A stretch of DNA of 64,000 bases from Erythrophleum ivorense (taxonomy: Eukaryota; Streptophyta; Magnoliopsida; Fabales; Fabaceae). A model generated the notes under the pieces. That model made no database searches. It saw only the letters and a program-made list of their open reading frames with translations, and had not been told where the DNA came from. The position numbers and the translations under genes are program-made. Location of the stretch: positions 53,136,477 through 53,200,476 of the forward strand of contig JAIUCV010000003.1 in NCBI GenBank assembly GCA_026724425.1, given 5' to 3'. Below are positions 22,075-32,483 of this stretch, piece after piece (the first letter of the stretch is position 1; every line of letters starts with the position of its first letter).

Positions 22075-23371
22075 TGTTAGACGCCCCACAGCACTTATTT
22101 CATTCTATTTTAATTCCCATAACAATTCCCATAACAATGACATGCAAAATAAAGAAAAGAAGAGAAATTTAGAAAAGAAAATAAAAAAAATATTTACTTA
22201 CAAATGCAAACTTAATCTAATATACAAGCCTAGAGTCTATATACCCTATAAAAAGAATTAAAGTCTAGTTCTATTGAATAAGAAATTTATTCTAATTAGT
22301 TTCTTTTTTTGGAAAGAAGAAAAACTGTAAAAATCATTTTAAGTTTTCATAAACCAAATAATTTTGAAATTGATTTATGTGTTTTAATTTGTAAAAAAAC
22401 TAAAATAATCCCACTTCTTTCTTTCTTTTTTATGTTTTTATATTTTTATAGTCTTTTTTGATATTTTTAATTAAATTTTTTATGATTTTATTTTTTATTT
22501 TTATATGATTGATTTTTTTATTTTTCCTTTTTCATGATTTTTTGGTTTTAATTTTAATTTTAATTTTTTTATAATTTTTAAATTTTTAAATTTTTGATTT
22601 TTTTGATTTTGATTTTTTTAATGAATTTTTGTTTGGTTAATTTTTTTATTATTATTATTTTTATTATTCATTTTATTTTTTTGTTTCTATATATTTTTTA
22701 TTCAATCTTTTTTTATTTCTTTCTTCTTCTTTTTTTAATCCTTCTGATGATTGATTAATTTTGTGTTTTGATTTTTGTTGTTGTTTTTTTGTTGATTTTT
22801 TATATTTTATATTTTATATATATTTTTTACTTTTGATTATTATTTTGGATTTTTTATTTTTTAAGATGATTTTTTTATTTTCTTTATTTTTTGCTTGGAT
22901 TTGTTTGTTTTATATTTTTATATTTTTATGATTTCTTTTTATTTTTAATGATTGATTTTTTAATATTTTTTGACCTTTTTTTATGATTTTGTTAATGATT
23001 CTTTATGACTTCTTTAATTTTATATTGATTCTGGATTTTTAACCCTCTTTTATTTATGATTTTTTATTTTTTTAATTCTTTTCTTTTATTTAAGAACCTG
23101 AATTTTAACCTTTGTGAATATATATTTTTAATTTTAAAAGAAACACACTTAACTTTCCCAAAACCCTTACCTTTTTTAATTTTTAAAATTGTACCGTGTT
23201 TTATTTTTTTGACAACTATGTACAATTTTTTTGGGGAATTTTTTGACAACTGTGCCATTAAAACTCAAAATTTGTTAATTACGTGACCCAACAAACATAG
23301 ATACCTATAAAGATTTATTATTACACATGACCTCAATGATATCCTATATGCCTAAGAAAATAAAATATCGC
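22075..23371 (+). repeat. Candidate T-rich LTR (Ty3/gypsy Tat/Ogre-like)
   Basis: Possible LTR starting TGTTAGACGCCCCACA and ending CGCA at 23,371, followed two bases later by TGGTGACTCT, which resembles the TGGCGACTC primer site of Tat/Ogre-type elements. The body from about 22,390 to 23,080 is extremely T-rich on the + strand (ATTTTT, GATTTTTT words), a known trait of some long gypsy LTRs. No partner LTR or pol is visible. The assignment is tentative. Confidence 0.35.
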
Positions 23372-25735
23372 AGATGGTGACTCTAAAAAATAAAATAAAA
23401 TAAGACAAAATACATTGAAAATAAACATAAAATAAAGTGTAATAAAAATAAGTTAATGAGAAAAGTATACGAACATATAAGAACTTGTGATATGTGTTTT
23501 GAGTGCAACCAAGAGGAAACAGTAATATCAGTCAGGAGGAAGGAGAAAGTATAGAACTCTAAATCCTATGCCACCTTCCTATCCTTGATGATTAACTCCC
23601 CAAACGCTATCCAGCCAAGTTCTGTATATCGCTCCACATGGTGTTAGACAACAAATCAACCAACATTAAAAAAGGAATATCAAATCTCAGCTTTTAGTAA
23701 TATATATATATATATTATTTTGTTAAAATAAAGAGCAAATCCCTGTTAAATTCAAATGAACAATCACAATTTTTGCCACATATTGACATTCACAGAAACT
23801 AACTAATTAAGAGCACCCTAAGAGCCATTAAGCAACACACCCCATATCAGATTCCCACTTTGAGCACAAACAGAATTGCCATCATCTACTTCATATCATT
23901 AAAGAAAGCATTCAAAGAAGCAATTACATTTCAGAAGTGTGATATAATCAATTTCAAAATGAAGATAATAACCCTTTACTTCTGCAAACAAGTTCATTAG
24001 AAAATGAAATCAAGAACATCTTCAAATATTTCAAATAATTCCACTCAGAATCAACCCACCTATCCCTGAAATAAACTCCCATTCTTGTAAGGTTCCCATG
24101 CATCTCCAGGGTATTCTACTATGTGTCAAAAGGGTGAAACAAATGTAAAATATTATCTTACATCAACCTAACTTCACACACCCTTCCATCATCATCCCGA
24201 CTTTTAAGAGACATGCAACCACACGGTAAAAACATAATGAGGTGAGGGACTTCAATGTAAAATCCATCTTGTTTCCCATGAAGATACGAGCATAATAGGA
24301 TTTTCAACTCCAATTCAAATGACCCATCAGATTCATTTTAAACATTCCCCATATTCAAAAAAATATGCAGAAACTTGCCTGAACCAAACACACAGATCCA
24401 AGAAATATGGCTTTCTCAAATTAAACAGACTTTACCCAAATGACCTACAGGAAGTCGAAGCTAAGCATCCATAAACAATGTAATCAGACCACGTTCAAAA
24501 CGAAGAGGCTTCGAACTTTGACACCCAAAATAGAACGCATACATGACTATGATTTCAGAATCGAAAAGAGAACACATACCTCTTGGTTTTCCTCTTTGTG
24601 AGTAACCTCTCTCCTTCACCGTTCAGCCAAGAATCTTCCAGCCAAACGGAAAGGTGAACTTGGAACCTCCTCTTTTTTGCACTCTCTCTTCTATAATCGA
24701 TCATTTGATCTCTCAACTCACCCAAAACCTCCAACTACAGCCAAGAAAACCCCAACCACAAACTCTCTTATCCCTTCTTGTTTCTCTCTAACCCGAAACC
24801 TTCAACTCAATCTCCAAAATTCCTCCCCAATTTCTGTTACTCTCTCTCGGTTCCTTCAATTTCTCAGTTTCTCTTGCTTTGTTTTCACACCCCTCAGTTC
24901 TCTCCTCTTCTTCCCATCTTATTCTGATTTTTCTCCCTCCTCTAGCCATTATCGTCAGTTGCCTTTGATCCTACCTCCCAGTCTCTCTCTCTCTCCCCTT
25001 CTGAATATCACATAGCCAAAAGAAAATCCCCCACAGTCAATCTCTCTCGCAAATCCTCTGGCCCTAAATAAAACTCAGAAGCCCCCTTGGTCTCCGATCT
25101 GAAATTTCTGTTCACGGCTTCCTCTCTCTCGTCTTCTCTCCTCCAGAAAGCTCTAACTGAATCCTCTCCCCACCAAAAACCCCTTGATCTCTGATTCATG
25201 TTGCTTTCATAGGCATTCCCACTTGCTCCCCCTCTATGCCTCTCTGCTCCACTAGTTCCCCTCCTCCTCTGTCCGCACATGTAGCCACAGCCTGTCTGCT
25301 CCTCCTCACTCTCTGCAGGTACATTTCGTGGCTGGAGGGCCGTTGGGCGTTTTGCTTTTGTCTTGTGTTTCTGTTTTTTTTTTTTCAATACAGGTTTTAT
25401 GTTTTTTCCTTTTAGGTGTATTGGGCTTCTGTTTTGGGTATGGAACTGACGCGAATAGCCTTTAGTTTAAGACCATTAGAATTGGGTTGATTTTCGGCTT
25501 TGTTTGATCTGTTATTTTGGTTTGATCTTTGATATATTTTTTTCCATTTATTAATTTTTCCTCCTTTTTTTGGCATTGAGCACTGAAGATAATGGGCCGA
25601 GAAAAAATTGATGCTGGTGGGTTTTGTTTCTGGGCTTTGTTCCACTTTTAGCCTTTTTTAAAATCTGAAATTATTATTATTTTTGTATATTTATGTTTAT
25701 TTTTTATTTATTAATTTTTTCAGGGGAGTATCGAG
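23372..25735. other. No supported gene; contains a CT-rich tract
   Basis: If the T-rich block is an LTR, this would be its adjoining internal region. The stretch 24,590-25,330 is pyrimidine-rich (CTCTCTCT runs near 24,980) with open frames on both strands whose products are low in complexity (Ser/Pro/Leu-rich or Arg/Glu-rich). No protein domain is recognised. Confidence 0.3.
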
Positions 25736-28294
25736 ATAAAACACAGTGCTCATAGGAACATTAATATAGTATGTATCTTGCTAATTTAATACAACTTGAT
25801 ATTGCATTTTTTGTAAATTTATTAATAAGATTTAGTTTTTTCCCCATAAGAATGTGTTAGAATGGAGTTTAACATTTATTATGATATTTTTGGAGGATCA
25901 TTGATATGAGATTATTTTATTCAACTAACTCTAGATTATAATTAATTAATTATACAGATATTAGATGCTTATCTAATTTACATAAAGTTTGATTTTAAAC
26001 TAATTATTTATTTATATATAAAGATATAACTATAGCATGGCACTCCACAAAACAAGCTTTTGCCACTACTTTATCAAATCATGTAAAAATAATTGTAGTG
26101 TATGAGGCAAGTCGAAAATATGTTGGCTAAGTTAAATAACCCAACATATCCAAAGGATGTATGATTTACTTTTAGAGAAAAAGATTCCAATAATATTGTA
26201 TAAAAATAATATAAAATGTATAACTCAATTAAAAAAAATACATTAAAGGAGATAGAACAAAATATATTTTATCAATATTTTATATATATATATATATATA
26301 TATGACTTTTAGAAAAATAGTAATATAGATGTTCAACAAATTTGTTTATGTCGTTACCAATTCAAAGACACAAAAGTGGCATTATCTTAAAGGGGAGTAC
26401 ATGACACATTGTACTCTTTTTTTTTTATTAAAATTTTGTTTCACTAAAATTTTTTGGTAAATTTTTAATAAGATAGTGTATAATATGTATTTAAATAATG
26501 TGTACTGTTTTCTTTCATTAGGTTTTTATCTCATTAGGTTTTTTTTTAATAAAGTTTTTAATAATGTGCACTATTTGTTAATGAACATCTAATAGAGTGT
26601 TGTAAATATTATAATAATTGTATGAATATTCATAACCCACCTAGGATTCCCTTTATATTTAACGACATATATCTTATAACCATTCGAAGGATTTATATTG
26701 TACAATTATACATATTAATTTTTTAATTTATATCATTGTAATTTTTAAGTTAATTTTTATAGTTAAAAATTTATAAATAAAAATTATGTACTAGGTATAT
26801 GGTGCCTTAAATGAATAAAAAGTATTCTCCTATTTCTTCTCTTAATTTTTCTCACTCCATCTCTTATATTTACGTTAGTTCTGCAACAATTTTAAAATTA
26901 TTTATACATTTTTGTTATGTTCAAATTGTTGACTTTTAAGAATTGTTGAAATTACTAATACACAAAAATGACACTTCATCCGTCATGATAGGCATGAAAG
27001 TCAAGGACTAGATTGTAAATAATTTGTACTTGTAAAAACTTGATTAAAAAAATAAAGTGCAAGAACCAAGTTTAAAATGGGGTAAAATTATATAGACGAA
27101 ATGCTTAATTTAACATATAACAACAAAATACATGTTTATATTATAATTATATACAATTTTAGACTAAAATTGGTTATTTATTTATTGGTACGAGTATCCC
27201 CACATTGTTTGAGTATCAAACTAATTTTATTTGAAGTTTATGGTTGTCTTTATTTATTTAATTTTATATTAGCATATTTTTGATGAATGAGTTTGGATTT
27301 AAATTATGAGAATTTTTTTTATACCAAAATAAAAGAAAAATTATAAGGCAATTTATGATTGCTCCAACTAAGTATTGTATCTTGTTTCAAAATCCAGATT
27401 AGAACCTTTGTAATTGCAACTAAGATGAATAAAAATTTCTCTCCGTTGACTTGTATCCCGTCGGCCTCATATCCTCGCAATTCCTTAATAAAACTAACAT
27501 TAAATATCAATATTTTAAAAATTAGATCGATTATTAAATTGGTGAATATATTAATTTATAATTTATTGATTTGACCGTAGTTGAATCGTGATCGAATCAG
27601 TAATAATTAAATATTTTTTTTTAAATTTTATATATTAAAATTTTAATATAAAAAATAAATTTTAATAAATTTTAAATATTTAACTATTAATTTTATATTT
27701 TTTTAAGATTCTACTTGTAATTAAAAAGTAAAAAATTTAAAAATAATAATTTTAAAAAATTTATTTATAAATAAAAAATATAACAAAATTAAATACATAT
27801 ATATACATATATGTATGTATATGGAGTTTTTATTATATTGCCTTTTGAGTTTATGGCTTGCTGACAAGAGCATTTTGCTTTCGCTTATCAAGTACGAGTT
27901 GGAACTGGCAGCAAGGAAACAATAGAGTTTTTATTATATTTTATTTAGATGTCTATATATATATATATATATATATTTGTTTGTATTATTATATCAAAGA
28001 AGCATTGTGGCATGTATGGAAAGTACGAAGGATTTCTTCATCCTTGACGTAGGTTTGAGCTGTTGCAGGATCGCTTTTATTGCTTTTCATCCAAAAAAGG
28101 AGAACGATCGGTTTGACCAATAATTTGGTGTCTGATTTTTGCATAAATAAGCCTGATTCAACTTTATTTTTAACCGAATTTAACTAGTTTCTGAGTTCAC
28201 TGATTCTAAGTCACTTCCAAGCCAGACAATAGGTTAGTTTCAGTCTAATCGGCTGATTCGGTGCAATTTTTAGTACTATGTTAAAGATAGCTTT
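25736..28294. other. AT-rich intergenic region
   Basis: No gene seen. TA microsatellites lie at about 26,281-26,303 and 27,955-27,975. Around 27,510-27,600 and 28,100-28,275 there are loosely inverted segments rich in GATCG, TTGACC and GGTTTGACC words that may be ends of a decayed MITE. Confidence 0.35.
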
Positions 28295-31200
28295 TTAATT
28301 ACTAATCTCCTCTTACCTCTCTTAGTCCCTACAATGATTAGCCAACCTTCTTTTAAAGAACTTGATTGTTAAATCACCTATTGTAATTTATGTGTAGCTT
28401 TTAGTTCACACTTGGCTTTTTAGGCGGCGTAATGGTGAATTTGACAAATTAAAATGGGGATGGTATCGACTGGCATTTAATTTCTAATCACATCTAATCA
28501 ATAATGAAAAAAAAAAAACTCAATTCTAAGCAAATTGTTTTGGCTTGAACTTTTTCACTTTCAGAAAATTTCTCATTGAAATGGTCAGACACGTAATGAG
28601 AACAAGTTGCTATAGACTTGACCCACTAGGTTATAATTTTCATTTGCCCCCTACCTTAAATTCAAACAAGAACAAGACTGGAGTTGACAAGACTTTGAGT
28701 TGAGGCCAAGACCCACGACCCAGTAAGTCAAACCCAGCTCTCTTTTTTCTCTAATTAATTTCCCTTCCTTGGCAATGAGAATTTCAGTAAAGTTGTTCTG
28801 AAATAATTATACATGAAGGAGGAGGTGAGGATTATTAAAAATATATATATTTCAAAAAAAAATCTATGAGATACTTTAGAAAAATATACAAAAAAAATGA
28901 AAAAAATGATACTTTAGAGGATTCACTCTCCTCCATCATCCTTCAATTACCAAGGTTTAAATGCTCTTGCCAAATATCCTAATCTCAGAAATGGGAATGG
29001 AATCTATGCAGCATCAATAATTTAATCACGAAGTCGTATCCGTGTTGCATTAGATTGGATGCAGCACTTCAAATTATTTTATGTTCACATAAAATAACCT
29101 ACAAAATATTCAAACCATTTAGATAGCGAATTATTATTTTATTTTCAAATATTATATAAACTATTTAGTGTAGACAAATAAAATAATTTTTATAAACAAT
29201 AAAATACGAATGAAAATTTTCAAACTTAATGTCATAAGTCATAGCAACCAAGTTGAAAACCCTTTTGAACCGGATTTCAAAGAAAAATTTAGATGTGGAT
29301 GGCTGTAATACCGAGATAAGAAAAAAAATTGTATTTGAGATAATACTTTTTCCTTTATTGCATTTGAGGTGTTTTTTTCCCCCTTACTGTTTTTGGCTCA
29401 AAATGCGTATCCGATTTCCAAATGGTGAGAAATTAACAAAGGATAGCTCAATAGAGAAGTGACCAACACCGTAAATATTATTTTCATCCGAGAAGCATGG
29501 ACAACTGAGACAACGCATCACAATATAGGATTCTTCCCCGGAGACCCCCAACTCCCTTTTCTTGTAATAAATCAAAAAGAAAATTATATAGAATTTTGTA
29601 AAAATTATATAAATTTTTTTATTTTAAAAATATACATAAATTTATCTTGAAATGAAAAATTATTATACATTTTAATCTAATTTTAATTTTTTTGGACTAA
29701 AATATATTCTATTAACCTAAATGCATATTTTTTTGGATTAAAAAACTAAATAGAGAATATTTTAGTTAAAAAAATTTAAATTAGACTAAAATATATGGCA
29801 TTTTTTTGTTTTAAAAAAATTAAATAATTTTAATAAAACTTAAAAAAGAACGTATGAAACTTACTTTAAAACAAAAGTAAAAGAAGGACAAAATTGTTAA
29901 GAGGGTTCTCTTCAGATTTTACAATATATTAAACCTTAACTTTATCCATAACCAAATTTGCTATGAGAAAAAAAGAACCCTTGAAAATATCAATTGGTGA
30001 TCATGACTCGGGGTGAACATTAGGATTGGAAGCTCGGTCTGTCTGATCCTGATTGGCCAAATCGAGTTAAATTATACTAAGCACAATAAAAAAAGAGAGG
30101 TTAGGTTGGGTTATAAAAATCAGATCATGTTAGGTATTGGGCCAATTTTGAGGGTTTTATTAGTCTGACTCGACTCTAAATGTAAATCAAAAAATTAAAA
30201 AAATTTATAAGAATTTATAATAAATTTTAAATTTTTTAAAGATAAAATATAATTTTATAAAATTTATACAAAAATATTTTTTGTGATTATTTTATAAATA
30301 CAATAAATTTAAAAAATAAAAAATAAAAAAATATGTTGCCCAATACTAAACTAACCTGCTTGATTCTAAAATAGAGCTAGGTCATGCTAGGCTTGATCTA
30401 GATAATAAATTTTAATTTTAAAATATATTTAAAATTGGATATATTTAAAATTGGATTGAGTACCAAATTAAGTTAAAATGCAGTTTGAACTAACATATAT
30501 TTACTTCCAATCTAGACTTGAATTGGATTACAAATCATAATCATGATTTTTTTAAAAAAATATTTTAAATATTATTGTCTAATATATTTAATTAAAATTT
30601 CTGATAAAAAATTACATAATCAACATTAGATAAGACGGGTGCAAGAGCTTGGCCGTTTCTTGTTACAAAGACATAATTGCACAAGAGATAAGGAAAGACA
30701 GTTGAATTATTTAGGAGGTATATCTCAATCATTATCATTATTCTTTTTAAAATAAAAATTGTTTGTTTTCTTTCATCATCTTCACTGCCCGCATAACAAC
30801 CCCAAGTTCATTACCTTTGGGTGGAGCCATACCCATGCCCCATCGATGATTGACATCTTTGCTACATATTCTATGAATATAATTTTTTTATATAATTTAT
30901 ACATAATGCCCATTATATTTATTATATTATTATTAAATAAAAATATGAAAATTATTTTTATCTTTAAAATTATTATTTTTACATTTTCTATGGTTACATT
31001 TCCTTTATATTTTGATATAGGTTGAACCTCATTATGGGAATCCAAAAGAGCTGTCCCATTGGGTTGTGGTTGAGATTCGCTGGGGTCATGGAGACAAATG
31101 GAAACCTAAAAAGAGTCAAGTTTCTAGAGATTTTTACGTATGAAAATCAATTTTGCTAGTATTGATTTATAAGGATTAGATATTCACTTTATTCAATTCA

Positions 31201-31749
31201 ATTTGAGCTTTATTTTGAATTGAATAATAGCATTGTAAAATCATTTAATCCTCTCAGACAAATATCACTAAAGATGGATCCTTATTCATAAAACTACTGT
31301 AAAATTTTGTGGTATGTTCATTGAACAACTTTGTTTATTGAGTGGCTGTAAATATTGGAAGAAAACAGACTTCTCCGTTTGAATTCGAAAAGAATTAAAA
31401 AATATTTTTAAAATAAAAAAATTAAGCTGACAATTGTTGATGCAAGAAAATTGACTCTTGTAGAATTACATTTGATATGTAGGATAGTAGATTGAAAAAA
31501 ATAAAAAGAAAAGAAGAAAATAAATAAGTAGAATGAGAGTTATATTTATGTGTTTATTTTAAAAAAATAATATAAATAAATAAATATTATTAAATAATAA
31601 TAAAAAAATAAAATCTTTTTTAATTATTTTTTTAAAACAATCATATCCCCGTCAGTTCCATCTCCTTGGTGCCCATTTACTTGCATTCACAGTTGCCACA
31701 CTATAAATTCGTTGGGACCACTTGTGTAATGATGACAAGTGGTACCAAT
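28295..31749. repeat. Tandem segmental duplication, unit 1, upstream part
   Basis: Aligns collinearly with 36,555-38,040. Examples are CAAGCAAATTGTTTTGGCTT (28,530 and 36,750), TTAAGAGGGTTCTCTTCAGA (29,898 and 37,353) and TTTTGCTAGTATTGATTT (31,151 and 37,722). Unit 1 is longer because of insertions, notably about 30,005-30,515, and has a small inverted block near 29,400-29,525. No intact gene is present. Confidence 0.75.
30005..30515. repeat. AT-rich insertion in unit 1, absent from unit 2
   Basis: Unit 2 runs straight from AATTGGCAATTGGGATTTGAATTAG (read in two parts) across the point where unit 1 has about 510 extra bases between AATTGGTGATCATGAC and CTTGAATTGGATTAC. The insert starts near GGGTGAACATT and is AT-rich in its middle. 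It is probably a non-autonomous element of unknown type. Confidence 0.5.
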
Positions 31750-31860
31750 TATAGCTTTGTCTTGTTGATTCGTTGGTCTTAAAAATGACAGAATTCAATA
31801 CTAGAATAAAATCAAGTGGCTCAGGTTCTTCTTTTCGGAGAGCCGAGAGAAGGAGAAACT
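31750..31860 (+). promoter_or_regulatory. Upstream block shared with the LecRK genes (copy 2)
   Basis: Counterpart of 1-210 and 38,056-38,200, with GTTGGTCTTAAAAATGACAG and GTGGCTCAGGTTCTTCTTT. It lies about 0.65 kb before the LecRK start at 32,484. In the sister gene the distance is about 0.3 kb because the next insertion is absent there. The regulatory role is inferred. Confidence 0.5.
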
Positions 31861-31884
31861 TCCATGAAAATACGTATTGGGTAC

Positions 31885-32275
31885 GAGATATAACCATTTT
31901 TAAAATTTTAGTATATAGATATATATATATATATATATAATAAATTAAAAAATAAAAATAAATAACATATAAAAGATTAAATTTTAAACAAGTATTTTAA
32001 ATATAAAATAATATATATAATAAGTCATAAATAAAAGTATAAATAATTTAAAACCTAATTTTTTAATTTACATTAAATATTAACTTTTATTTCTATTTAT
32101 ATTACTAACATTTTTTATAAATTCTTGAGTTGTTATAGAATTATTTCAACATATTTCAAAATATATTAGTGCGTTATGAAAATTTTCAAAATATATCAGA
32201 CAGGAAACAACTATAAAGAACAAATATTGAAGTACGATGCACGTATCCGTTTATATCTCATATGGGTATGCATAC
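31885..32275. mobile_element. MITE-like insertion in the upstream region of the first LecRK gene
   Basis: About 380 bases absent from the otherwise collinear unit 2 (38,185-38,215). It begins GGTACGAGATATAACC and ends GTTTATATCTCATATGGGTA, giving imperfect terminal inverted repeats around GAGATATAAC. The interior is very AT-rich with a TA run at 31,920-31,940. No coding potential. Confidence 0.55.
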
Positions 32276-32339
32276 TGGTATTTCCCAGGGAGAAAAAGTA
32301 ACATGAGTTGCCTGGTTAGGCAAGACGGAGAAATTAGTA

Positions 32340-32483
32340 CCAAAGACTGGGAGAAATAGTAAACATTGGTAGGCCATTAAAAAACACTTGGAAGTCTCTA
32401 GATTTCTTTGACTCCGGAAACATCTCATCCTGAAAGCTTGAGCAGAATATGTTTCTTAGCCAAATCAGAATTTTAATTTTCTG
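32340..32483 (+). promoter_or_regulatory. Conserved proximal upstream / leader of LecRK gene 1
   Basis: Nearly identical to 38,268-38,409 before the sister gene, including the last 45 or so bases before the start (GAAAGCTTGAGCAGAATATG, then TTTCTTAGCCAAATCAGAAT). Likely core promoter and 5' leader. No confident TATA box is assigned. Confidence 0.5.

Noticed and set aside
22061..23286. Phe/Leu/Ile-rich open frames suggesting small membrane proteins
   Set aside because: Pure consequence of the T-rich strand; no start context or conserved pattern.
24677..25388. 112- and 126-codon open frames on opposite strands
   Set aside because: They come from a pyrimidine-rich tract; products are Ser/Pro/Leu-rich or Arg/Glu-rich with no recognisable family.
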